DNA from: JAVKBW01 sp040222995
GTDB taxonomy: Bacteria; Pseudomonadota; Alphaproteobacteria; UBA8366; Aestuariispiraceae
Length of the DNA: 64,000 bases
Assembly: GCA_040222995.1 (NCBI GenBank)
Contig: JAVKBW010000019.1
Span: 124,001-188,000, forward strand
Reading direction: 5' to 3'
This document shows, one piece after another, positions 1 to 6,593 of the stretch; the stretch's first letter is position 1; every line of letters begins with the position of its first letter. The position numbers and the translations under genes were made by a program. Below the pieces are notes generated by a model, which was given only the letters and a program-made list of their open reading frames with translations, was not told where the DNA came from and made no database searches.

Positions 1-72
1 GTTGGCGTCGAAGACCGGATCGAACACCGATCCTTCCTCGCGGTCATGGCGGCTTGAAACTTTATCGATCAT
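1..72 (-). CDS. 5' end of a gene running off the left edge, possibly phosphoribosyl-AMP cyclohydrolase
   Basis: Only 24 codons are visible, read leftwards from an ATG at 70-72, with a good GAGGAA ribosome binding site just upstream on the minus strand. The visible peptide ends in FDPVFDAN. HisI proteins often begin with a short variable leader followed by a motif like F-x-P-x-F-D-x-x-G-L-I, so this may be hisI (histidine biosynthesis, opening of the phosphoribosyl-AMP ring). That is inference from eight residues; the gene could be something else. It follows the FemAB-like gene on the same strand with a 46-base gap. Confidence 0.4.
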   Translation of the reverse strand, partial: MIDKVSSRHDREEGSVFDPVFDAN

Positions 73-118
73 CTACTGTTCCTCTGCTTTCGAAGCGGCA
101 CATTAGAGATTGGCAGCC

Positions 119-1048
119 TTAGATAAAAGTCCCGGCGAGGGTAACCGGCAAGCCGCCGAGACCGGTCTTGAAATGGGCGACGCCGGGGGCGGTTTTCGGG
201 TCTCTTCCACCAATGTCGAACGCTTCGACGCCGCTCTCTTTCAGGTGAATGATTCCTCTCCATAACAGAAGGTTATGGGGATTTTCTTTCCTGATATCGG
301 AACTTGACCAGCCGACCTGATAGGTTGCGCAGACTCCGGTTCGTATGAACAGAACGGCGGCGACGGGCGCCCTGTCGAGATGGGCGGTGGCGACGCAGAG
401 CTCTTCCGGCGTCAAACGTTCGAGCACGGCGGCCGGCGGACCGGAATAGGCGATTTCCTTCTTGTGGCGTTCGTATTGCGCCAGCAGCCAGGATGGATCG
501 TTCGAGAAACTGACCGAAAGGTCGCCCTGCACCGCCTTGCGAAGCTGGTTGCGCCACTTGCCGTCCATGCCGGCCATCAGCGTTTCTTCAGAAGGCCGGA
601 GGTCGAGCCACGCCGTCTGGTAACCGGCGAGAATCCGGTTCAACCCGGTTTCAGACAGGATCGACCGAACGGCTTCGCTGTCCGGCAGATCGGGCATCAG
701 CGTACACCAGTTGAGCTTCCATGCGGGGAAGGCCTTCTTGATTGCGGTCAGGGCGGCGATCTGTTCGGGCAGGATGGCGGTCCTGTCGAAGATCGGTCCC
801 TGGATTGTTTTCACCTGCCGGCATCCCGGGGCAATGCGTCGGATAAAGAGCTGGGCGAGGCCAATGACATCACGGTTCGCTATAACAAAACCGCGCCGGA
901 CAGCGCCGCCTTCGACGGCGACGGTCGCCTCGCCGAAGGACCATGAATGGAACGGATTTGCACGCGGACAGCGGTTAAGGTGGCGGTTCCAGTCGCTTTC
1001 GGATATGTCGGTCGGGGACCCGGCCCAGCGGATGCTTATGGACCGCAT
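119..1048 (-). CDS. FemAB/GNAT-type acyltransferase
   Basis: A protein of about 309 residues in the GNAT-fold FemAB (peptidoglycan interpeptide-bridge) superfamily. The C-terminal half carries the typical run: a Trp-Arg-Asn-Gln-Leu-Arg-Lys segment, a later Thr-Tyr-Gln-Val-Gly-Trp strand, and a final Phe-Asp-Ile-Gly-Gly-Arg-Asp followed by Phe-Lys-x-Gly-Leu-Gly-Gly near the C-terminus. The frame stays open upstream to 1402, but the ATG at 1046-1048 is preferred. It has an AGGA ribosome site, and the upstream extension is low-complexity and antisense to the small membrane gene at 1082. Members transfer aminoacyl or acyl groups onto cell-wall or other precursors; the substrate cannot be told from sequence. 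It is divergent from the gene at 1082, only 33 bases away. Confidence 0.75.
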   Translation of the reverse strand: MRSISIRWAGSPTDISESDWNRHLNRCPRANPFHSWSFGEATVAVEGGAVRRGFVIANRDVIGLAQLFIRRIAPGCRQVKTIQGPIFDRTAILPEQIAALTAIKKAFPAWKLNWCTLMPDLPDSEAVRSILSETGLNRILAGYQTAWLDLRPSEETLMAGMDGKWRNQLRKAVQGDLSVSFSNDPSWLLAQYERHKKEIAYSGPPAAVLERLTPEELCVATAHLDRAPVAAVLFIRTGVCATYQVGWSSSDIRKENPHNLLLWRGIIHLKESGVEAFDIGGRDPKTAPGVAHFKTGLGGLPVTLAGTFI

Positions 1049-1081
1049 CGGACCGGTCCTGAGCAGACGGGGGAAACGGCA

Positions 1082-1387
1082 ATGGCGCGCCGGTCGAACA
1101 AGAAAACAAAGGCGACAGCAGCGGCTTCGGCCACACTGAAGGGACGGGAAACGACGGCCCCGCGCAAGATCGAGGACCCGACCACCGCGGAAATTATCGC
1201 CAATGCCGATCGCTCCCGAGCTCCGAAAAAGGAAAAGTTCCTCGACCGGAGACTGGGCCGGAGCCGTCTGACATGGCGCGCGGTTTTGTTGTTCATGCTG
1301 GCCTGTATCCTCCTGGATATCGGGCTTTACGCCGTTTTTGAGCTCGGTCTGGGCAAGTGTTACGGGATTCTTTGCCTGCTGAACTGA
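1082..1387 (+). CDS. small single-pass membrane protein of unknown function
   Basis: A protein of 101 residues. The first about 60 are hydrophilic and very basic (MARRSNKKTK start, many Lys, Arg and Ala), and one transmembrane helix occupies roughly residues 64-85 (WRAVLLFMLACILLDIGLYAVF). The tail is short and contains two Cys. The topology suggests a cytoplasmic basic domain anchored in the inner membrane. The ATG at 1082 follows a GGGGGAAA ribosome site; longer frames from 947 overlap the divergent FemAB start and are unlikely. I do not recognise the family. Its 33-base divergent gap from the FemAB-like gene leaves little room for two separate promoters. Confidence 0.6.
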   Translation: MARRSNKKTKATAAASATLKGRETTAPRKIEDPTTAEIIANADRSRAPKKEKFLDRRLGRSRLTWRAVLLFMLACILLDIGLYAVFELGLGKCYGILCLLN

Positions 1388-1516
1388 TCCGGCGCAAGCC
1401 ATGCCCTAGCCATAACGATGTTCGCGGCCCGGTTTCGCGATAATGGAAAACGGCGGTAACATTATACCGCTAACCTAGATAACTGTTTTTATTGATGGAA
1501 ATCGCACTGAAATGGT

Positions 1517-1545
1517 TTGACTTAACCCAAACCGACCAGTAGATA
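1517..1545 (+). promoter_or_regulatory. sigma-70 promoter of rplM-rpsI
   Basis: TTGACT at 1517-1522 and TAGATA at 1540-1545 are separated by exactly 17 bases. The bases after the -10 box are very GC-rich (CCCGCCCG), the kind of discriminator linked to stringent (ppGpp) control of ribosomal promoters. A start near 1552 would give a leader of about 110 bases before rplM. Confidence 0.65.
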
Positions 1546-1664
1546 CCCGCCCGACGTCATCGGTACGCCACGCGTTCCGGCAGACGGAAGAAACAACGGA
1601 ATGATACCGGAAAACGGCGGAGATAATCGCGGCGACCGGACGAAACAGCAAGGACAAGGCTGAA

Positions 1665-2138
1665 ATGAAAACCTATTCGATGAAGCCGTCGGAAGTGAAC
1701 AAGCAGTGGTTCGTGATCGATGCGGACGGCATGGTGCTGGGCCGCATGGCGACCGAAATTGCGAAGATCCTCCGCGGCAAGCACAAGGCCGGTTACACCC
1801 CGCATGTGGATTGCGGCGACAATGTCATCGTCATCAATGCCGAGAAGGTTCACCTGACGGGCCGCAAGCGGACCGACAAGGTCTACTACTGGCATACCGG
1901 TCATCCCGGCGGCATCAAGAGCCGCACGGCGGAACAGATCCTGGAAGGCGAGTTTCCGGAGCGGGTTGTTCACAAGGCGGTTGAACGCATGGTTCCGCGC
2001 GGTCCCCTGGGACGCCGCCAGATGAGCAACCTTCGGGTTTATGCGGGCACGGCGCATCCGCATGAAGCACAGAACCCGGTTGCCCTCGACCTCGCCGCCC
2101 GCAATTCGAAGAACACACGGAACATGAATCATGGCTGA
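1665..2138 (+). CDS. rplM: 50S ribosomal protein L13
   Basis: A full-length L13 of 157 residues, a primary 23S rRNA-binding protein of the large subunit. Family hallmarks are visible: the W-x-V-I-D-A-D-G-x-x-L-G-R-M-A-T-E-I-A start, a G-D-N-V-I-V-I-N-A strand, the Lys-Tyr-Tyr-x-His-T-G-H-P-G-G-I-K segment, and M-V-P-R-G-P-L-G-R around residue 110. The length is slightly above the common 142-155 because of a C-terminal extension. The last 8 bases overlap the start of rpsI, so the two are probably translationally coupled. Transcription is expected from the promoter at 1517-1545. Confidence 0.97.
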   Translation: MKTYSMKPSEVNKQWFVIDADGMVLGRMATEIAKILRGKHKAGYTPHVDCGDNVIVINAEKVHLTGRKRTDKVYYWHTGHPGGIKSRTAEQILEGEFPERVVHKAVERMVPRGPLGRRQMSNLRVYAGTAHPHEAQNPVALDLAARNSKNTRNMNHG

Positions 2139-2676
2139 CGAAACCCAAACGGTTAACGACCTGTCCCAACTGGGCGATGCAATGGCGGCTGCCGGTGCAT
2201 CGGCAACGCCGGACGATGCCGGTACAGACGCTGCGGCGCCTGCAGAAGCGTCGGTACCGTCGACGCCGACCGAACCGGTTATCGACGAATTTGGCCGTTC
2301 CTACGCGACCGGTCGCCGCAAGAGCGCGGTTGCCCGTGTCTGGATCAAGCGCGGCAGCGGCAATATTTCGGTTAACGGCAAGAACCTGGCAGCCTATTTC
2401 GGCCGTCCGGTGCTGCAGATGATCGTACAGCAGCCGTTCGGCGTTGCTCAGCGTGAAGGCGAATTCGACGTTGTCTGCACGGTTCGCGGCGGTGGCCCGT
2501 CCGGTCAGGCCGGTGCGGTGCGCCACGGTATTTCCCAGGCGATGACGCTGTTCGAACCGACCCTGCGGCCGGTCCTGAAGTCGAACGGCTTCCTGACCCG
2601 CGACAGCCGTAAAGTTGAACGGAAAAAGTACGGCCGCGCGAAAGCCCGTCGTTCCTTCCAGTTCTCGAAGCGCTAA
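2131..2676 (+). CDS. rpsI: 30S ribosomal protein S9
   Basis: A protein of 181 residues. The conserved S9 body begins near residue 52 with the S-Y-A-T-G-R-R-K-S-A-V-A-R-V signature and ends in the invariant basic tail F-S-K-R, which reaches the ribosomal P site. The first about 50 residues are an acidic, Ala/Thr-rich extension of the sort common in alphaproteobacterial S9, making it longer than the usual 130 residues. The ATG at 2131 lies inside the end of rplM, an 8-base overlap. A rho-independent terminator follows at 2698-2726. Confidence 0.97.
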   Translation: MADETQTVNDLSQLGDAMAAAGASATPDDAGTDAAAPAEASVPSTPTEPVIDEFGRSYATGRRKSAVARVWIKRGSGNISVNGKNLAAYFGRPVLQMIVQQPFGVAQREGEFDVVCTVRGGGPSGQAGAVRHGISQAMTLFEPTLRPVLKSNGFLTRDSRKVERKKYGRAKARRSFQFSKR

Positions 2677-2697
2677 TCCAGCGTTACGGCACGGTAC

Positions 2698-2726
2698 AAA
2701 AGGGCTCGCTTCGGCGGGCCCTTTTT
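2698..2726 (+). terminator. rho-independent terminator after rpsI
   Basis: An 11-bp stem (2699-2709 with 2714-2724, one G-T pair) closes a TTCG tetraloop and is followed by a T run. It sits 22 bases after the rpsI stop codon and ends the ribosomal operon. Confidence 0.85.
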
Positions 2727-2761
2727 GGTTGGATCGGGTGTCTCTGTAACAGGAACGCGCC

Positions 2762-3133
2762 ATGTTTGAACCCTGCGATTGCGGCAGCGGCAAAACCTAT
2801 CTCGCGTGTTGCGGTCGGCTGCATGCCGGTACGCCTGCGGAAACGGCCGAAGAGCTGATGCGCTCCCGCTATAGCGCGTTCCGGCGCGGGGATGTCGCCT
2901 ATCTTCTGAAAAGCTGGGCGCCGGAAACCAGACCCCAGTCGCTGTCTCTGGATCCGGCGCAGGAATGGATCGGGCTGAAGATCGAACACCACGAAATGAC
3001 CGGCCCGGATACGGCCATTGTCCGCTTTACCGCCAGATGGCGGCACGGGAACAGGAAAGGCCGGATGACTGAAACCAGCCGCTTCCGCCGACAGGGACAG
3101 GGCTGGGTCTATATCGACGGGGTCATGGGCTGA
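2762..3133 (+). CDS. YchJ-like protein with SEC-C zinc motif
   Basis: A 123-residue protein of the UPF0225/YchJ family. The N-terminus is a SEC-C zinc-binding motif (C-D-C-G-S-G-K-T-Y-x-x-C-C at residues 5-17). It is followed by the family's M-R-S-R-Y-S-A-F segment and an NTF2-like domain with conserved W-I-G-L and F-T-A-R-W strands. Family members are about 120-160 residues; no precise biochemical role is established. It starts 35 bases after the rpsI terminator, so it is probably a separate transcription unit. Confidence 0.8.
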   Translation: MFEPCDCGSGKTYLACCGRLHAGTPAETAEELMRSRYSAFRRGDVAYLLKSWAPETRPQSLSLDPAQEWIGLKIEHHEMTGPDTAIVRFTARWRHGNRKGRMTETSRFRRQGQGWVYIDGVMG

Positions 3134-3290
3134 TCGACGCATACCGCACTGATTGTGGGATATGACCGGGTTCGCGTCGGCGGCCCCTTTTTTATTCGTA
3201 TTGTTACAGATCAATGTGGCGACAGGCAGCATTTGCTATTCGGGTCGGTAAGTCCGACAGGATAAATGCGAAAATGAAAAGGGTTGGGGG

Positions 3291-4103
3291 ATGACAGAGC
3301 AGGATATTCGGGCGGTACACACGCCGCCGCGGCTGAAAGTCAAAACGGCGACATGGGACGACCTGAAACAGGCCGCCGGGGCGGGATTGCGCGATGTGAA
3401 GGCGCGGCCGGGCCTGAGTTTCTTTTTCGGTCTTGTATACGCATTGATCGGCGGCGCGCTGATATCGGGCTTCATCATTCTGGATCAGTTCTGGATCGTC
3501 ATCGCGGCGGGGATGGGGTTTCCGCTGGTGGCGCCCTTCCTGGCGGCCGGGTTGTATGAAATTTCCCGCCGGCGGGAGCAGGGCGAAGCCTTTACCGCGA
3601 AAGACATCATGCTGGTCGTTTTCAACCAGCGCCGCCGTGAATTCAGTTGGATGGCGTTCGTGATGCTGTTCGTTTTCTGGATCTGGGCCTATCAGGCGCG
3701 CCTATTGCTGGCGATCTTCCTACAGAACCATTCCATTCTGTCGCTCGACAATCTCTTCAGGGCCGTTTTCACGACAAATGACGGGCTTGCGTTTCTTGCG
3801 ACCGGATCGGTCGTCGGCGCCGCCATTGCGACGATCCTGTTTTCCATCACCGTGGTTTCCATGCCGCTGTTACTGGAAAGGGAGGTCGACTTCATTACCG
3901 CCATGATCACCAGTGTCAAAGCCGTCACCCAAAGCCCGGTTGTGATGCTGACCTGGGGCGCGCTGGTCGGGGCGCTGACGCTGGTGTCGGTTGCGCCGGC
4001 GATGATCGGCGTCGTTTTCGTGTTTCCGGTACTGGGGCATATTTCGTGGCATCTCTACCGGCGACTGGTCTCAGAGGCGGATGGAGCGTCCTCAGCTTTA
4101 TAA
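3291..4103 (+). CDS. DUF2189 multi-pass membrane protein
   Basis: A protein of 270 residues. A hydrophilic N-terminus of about 45 residues contains the W-D-D-L-K-Q-A-x-x-A-G-L-R-D segment typical of DUF2189. It is followed by about six hydrophobic helices (for example residues 45-60, 65-88, 122-140, 165-190, 212-235, 235-255). Members are inner-membrane proteins of unknown function, sometimes near cytochrome oxidase genes; no such genes are seen here. The ATG is preceded by a GGGG-rich stretch. The frame is intact and codon use matches its neighbours. Confidence 0.75.
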   Translation: MTEQDIRAVHTPPRLKVKTATWDDLKQAAGAGLRDVKARPGLSFFFGLVYALIGGALISGFIILDQFWIVIAAGMGFPLVAPFLAAGLYEISRRREQGEAFTAKDIMLVVFNQRRREFSWMAFVMLFVFWIWAYQARLLLAIFLQNHSILSLDNLFRAVFTTNDGLAFLATGSVVGAAIATILFSITVVSMPLLLEREVDFITAMITSVKAVTQSPVVMLTWGALVGALTLVSVAPAMIGVVFVFPVLGHISWHLYRRLVSEADGASSAL

Positions 4104-4148
4104 GGGCCTGCAGAATACCCGGTCTGCAAAAATACTTTTCCACATATT

Positions 4149-4167
4149 GAAACTGATAATCATTCGC
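4149..4167. promoter_or_regulatory. Fur-box-like iron regulator site upstream of the DUF2061 gene
   Basis: The 19 bases here match the classical Fur box (GATAATGATAATCATTATC) at 15 positions, including the central TGATAATCATT core. The site lies 39-57 bases before the start of the gene at 4206. Match counting was done by eye. Confidence 0.5.
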
Positions 4168-4205
4168 ATCATATTGGTTTTGTATAACCGTATGGAGCCA
4201 ACGTT

Positions 4206-4442
4206 ATGAGACAGCTCACCAAGACCGGAACCTATGCGATCATGCATTTCATTGTCGCGGTGTCCGTAAGTTATGCGCTGACCGAAAGCTGGACGTTGGC
4301 GCTTGGCATTGGCATTGTCGAACCGTTGTTCCAGACAGTCGCCTATCTTGTGCATGAACGAATTTGGAACAGGGCCACAACCGCCGGCAAAACACAGCCA
4401 GCATCGCGATTAGTGGTGATTCAGCATTCGCATGGCGTATAG
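4206..4442 (+). CDS. DUF2061 small membrane protein
   Basis: A 78-residue protein with two hydrophobic helices (about residues 10-28 and 30-46) ending in the family motif L-V-H-E-R-I-W-N-R. This matches the DUF2061 pattern of a short two-helix membrane protein with a C-terminal His-Glu-Arg-x-Trp. The function of the family is unknown. The Fur-box-like sequence at 4149-4167 suggests control by iron. The ATG at 4206 follows a TGGAGCCAACGTT leader with a GGAG ribosome site. Confidence 0.7.
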   Translation: MRQLTKTGTYAIMHFIVAVSVSYALTESWTLALGIGIVEPLFQTVAYLVHERIWNRATTAGKTQPASRLVVIQHSHGV

Positions 4443-4636
4443 GATTCAGCCAACTCTGTGAAATGCCTTGAACAAAGAAGGCAGAAAGGCATTTCGGCTG
4501 GCGAAACGCATCGGCTGGCCGTTACGGCAATCCGATAGCAAAGGCGCATTTCCCGGCAAAAAGGCCTTGTCATGGCAGTCTTCCCGAATGCAGCGGCCGA
4601 AAAAGGGTTTGGCTGTTCGAATAATTCCGGTATTGA

Positions 4637-4660
4637 TGCCGCCGCACGGGCCCGGCGGCA
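4637..4660. repeat. perfect inverted repeat upstream of argC
   Basis: An 8-bp perfect stem (4637-4644 with 4653-4660, TGCCGCCG and its complement) with an 8-base loop, ending 25 bases before the argC start codon. There is no T run, so it is not a normal terminator; a leader hairpin or operator is possible. The remaining sequence from 4443 to 4685 holds nothing else I can identify. Confidence 0.4.
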
Positions 4661-4685
4661 GCAAGGGAACTGAAAAGAGGAACCC

Positions 4686-5639
4686 ATGACGGCGACAATA
4701 TTTATCGATGGCGAAGCGGGAACGACCGGTCTGCAAATCCGCGACCGGCTGTCCGGTCATGCCGGGATCGATCTGATCCGGCTGGGCGACGCCGACCGCA
4801 AGGATGTATCGAAGCGCCGTCAGGCCCTGAATGACGCCGACGTGTCCATTCTGTGCCTGCCCGACGATGCCGCCCGCGAAGCCGTTTCCCTGATCGATGC
4901 GGATGGCAGCGCCCGCGTGATCGACGCCAGCACGGCGCACCGCGTTGCCGACGGCTGGACCTATGGCATGCCTGAACTCAATGCCGCGCAATCCACGGTA
5001 ATCGCCGGGGCCAGATGGGTTACGAATCCCGGCTGCTATGCCAATGCATCGGTTTCCATTCTGGCGCCGCTGATCGGGTCCGGACTGCTGCCGGCTGACT
5101 GGCCGGTCACGATCAATGCGGTGTCGGGTTACTCCGGCGGCGGCAAGGGCATGATTTCCAGCTTCGAAGACGAAACCGACCCGAACCATACCGAAGAAGC
5201 GTTTCGGGTGTACGGGCTCGGTCTTGCGCACAAGCATGTCCCGGAAATCCAGAAATGGACCGGGCTGGCGAACCGTCTCCTTTTCGTGCCGAGCGTCGGC
5301 CGCTTCCGACAGGGCATGATCGTTCAGGTGCCGCTGCAGTTGTGGGCCATGCCGGGAAAACCCGCGCCTGATGCGGTGCATTCGGTTCTGGCCGATCACT
5401 ATGACGGATGCCGGTTCGTTACCGTGGTGCCTCAGGACGAGTGCGCGGCGATGACCGGCCTGCAGCCGGAAAAATTGAACGGCACCAATGAATTGCGGCT
5501 TCATGTTTTTGCGAATGCCGGAACAGGGCAGGCGGTTGTGATGGGGTTGCTCGACAATCTGGGTAAGGGCGCGTCGGGTCTTGCGGTTCAGAACCTGAAC
5601 CTGATGCTCGGCATCGACGAAACGACGGGTCTGGTTTGA
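4686..5639 (+). CDS. argC: N-acetyl-gamma-glutamyl-phosphate reductase
   Basis: A 317-residue ArgC of the short (type 2) class, about 310 residues, rather than the 340-residue type 1. It performs the NADPH-dependent reduction of N-acetylglutamyl phosphate in arginine biosynthesis. The N-terminal Rossmann segment (I-F-I-D-G-E-A-G-T-T-G-L-Q-I), the catalytic Cys in N-P-G-C-Y-A-N-A, and the S-G-Y-S-G-G-G-K segment are all present. An AAGAGG ribosome site precedes the ATG. It is followed after 18 bases by the gamma carbonic anhydrase gene, probably in one operon. Confidence 0.95.
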   Translation: MTATIFIDGEAGTTGLQIRDRLSGHAGIDLIRLGDADRKDVSKRRQALNDADVSILCLPDDAAREAVSLIDADGSARVIDASTAHRVADGWTYGMPELNAAQSTVIAGARWVTNPGCYANASVSILAPLIGSGLLPADWPVTINAVSGYSGGGKGMISSFEDETDPNHTEEAFRVYGLGLAHKHVPEIQKWTGLANRLLFVPSVGRFRQGMIVQVPLQLWAMPGKPAPDAVHSVLADHYDGCRFVTVVPQDECAAMTGLQPEKLNGTNELRLHVFANAGTGQAVVMGLLDNLGKGASGLAVQNLNLMLGIDETTGLV

Positions 5640-5657
5640 ACGCGGATATGCGGTGGT

Positions 5658-6197
5658 ATGGCGATGTTTCCATTAGTACTTCCATTTGACGGTCGAACGC
5701 CCGTCATCGCGTCGTCCGCCTTTATCGCGCCGAGCGCCGTGGTTATCGGCAATGTCGAGATCGGGGCCGATACGGGCATCTGGTATGGCTGTGTTCTTCG
5801 CGGTGATGTCAACGAGCTGCGAATCGGCGAACGGGTCAATATCCAGGACGGCACGGTGTTGCATGTCGCAACGCACGGGCCGGGCTGCTACATCGGTAAC
5901 GATGTTTCGGTTGGCCATATGGCCCTGCTTCACGCCTGCACGCTGGAAGATGGCGCTTTTGTCGGCATGAAAGCCTGTGTGATGGACGGCGCGGTGGTTG
6001 AAGGCGGCGGCATGGTCGCCGCCGGCGCTCTCGTGACGCCCGGCAAGCGCATACGGTCCGGCGAACTCTGGGCGGGGTCGCCGGCGAAAATGATGCGGGA
6101 ACTGACGGATGACGACCGGCGGAACATGACGTGGACTGCCGAACACTATATAGATCTCGCCCGTGAGCATCGTATGGAGGTGGAAAAGGTGAAATGA
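5658..6197 (+). CDS. gamma-class carbonic anhydrase family protein
   Basis: A 179-residue left-handed beta-helix protein of the gamma carbonic anhydrase/PaaY/YrdA family. Hexapeptide repeats run from residue 25 to about 140. The zinc-ligand pattern is present: a His in T-V-L-H-V, then G-H-x-x-x-x-H in V-G-H-M-A-L-L-H. The R-G-D-V-N and N-I-Q-D-G-T loops also fit the family. A start two codons later (5664) is possible. Its stop codon overlaps the start of the 55-residue gene at 6194 (ATGA), implying translational coupling. Confidence 0.9.
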   Translation: MAMFPLVLPFDGRTPVIASSAFIAPSAVVIGNVEIGADTGIWYGCVLRGDVNELRIGERVNIQDGTVLHVATHGPGCYIGNDVSVGHMALLHACTLEDGAFVGMKACVMDGAVVEGGGMVAAGALVTPGKRIRSGELWAGSPAKMMRELTDDDRRNMTWTAEHYIDLAREHRMEVEKVK

Positions 6198-6361
6198 ACA
6201 AGTCAAAGCAGCGACCCGGGCCCAAGCGCCGGTCATCCGAGGCTTTGGCCGCATGGCGGCTGGGGCATCGGATAAAACCCTCGTTAAAAGTCTATTCCCG
6301 CAAGGAAAAGCACAAAAAGCCCCGCCCCGATGGCGGGGTTTCTTTTGTCTACAGTTGTTAA
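6194..6361 (+). CDS. 55-residue ArfA-like ORF with an internal terminator
   Basis: The short frame starts ATGA on the stop codon of the carbonic anhydrase gene. The product is small and very basic. Its middle (residues 16-40) reads E-A-L-A, H-R-I-K, then K-V-Y-S-R-K-E-K-H-K. That resembles the conserved part of ArfA, the ribosome-rescue factor that recruits RF2 (in E. coli an E-A-L segment, F-R-x-R-V, and K-G-S-Y-x-R-K-x-K-H). In known arfA genes a hairpin or terminator inside the coding region makes the mRNA lack a stop codon, so protein is produced only when trans-translation fails. Here a strong rho-independent terminator lies inside the frame, at about codons 43-49. The family assignment is inference from a short sequence; the terminator placement is seen directly. 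Confidence 0.55.
   Translation: MNKSKQRPGPKRRSSEALAAWRLGHRIKPSLKVYSRKEKHKKPRPDGGVSFVYSC
6314..6345 (+). terminator. rho-independent terminator inside the ArfA-like ORF
   Basis: A 7-bp G/C stem (CCCCGCC at 6320-6326 with GGCGGGG at 6332-6338), a 5-base loop, an A run before it and TTTCTTTT after it. It ends the argC-carbonic anhydrase transcript inside the codons of the 55-residue ORF. The downstream sequence (6362-6593) is AT-rich and presumably carries the promoter of the chemoreceptor gene. Confidence 0.85.
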
Positions 6362-6593
6362 CAAATCAACAGATAGGCGGGCGCAAGGCGCCATGTGTCC
6401 ACCAGTGTCTAATTTTGAATCCGAAGACCGTCACTCTGCGCTTGTAACGCAAAATATTTAAGCCATTATTTAAAAGTGACTTTTTGCGAATTGATATTAA
6501 TACAATGAATAAGCAATAAAAATCGCTCGCGAACGGGGAAATAAACCGCGCTTTTGGCGTTGGTCGGTCTATGGGACGGGGAAGGGGCTCCCG

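Noticed and set aside
3134..3200. A possible terminator after the YchJ-like gene (GGGTT paired with GGCCC, then a T run)
   Set aside because: Only five pairs, two of them G-T, with a nine-base loop; too weak to report as a feature.
4468..4689. A 73-codon plus-strand frame before argC
   Set aside because: No clear ribosome site or family resemblance, and it runs through the argC leader hairpin and ribosome site.
4446..5504. A 352-codon minus-strand frame opposite argC
   Set aside because: Antisense to a well-supported argC; no recognisable domain and a composition typical of a codon shadow.
6458..6473. TTAA-N8-TTAA, resembling a CtrA site before the chemoreceptor gene
   Set aside because: The CtrA consensus spacing is seven bases; with N7 the second half-site is TTTA. 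The region is AT-rich, so chance matches are expected.
6484..6500. TTGAT-N4-ATACA, resembling an FNR/FixK box
   Set aside because: The right half-site does not match ATCAA and no anaerobic gene follows directly.
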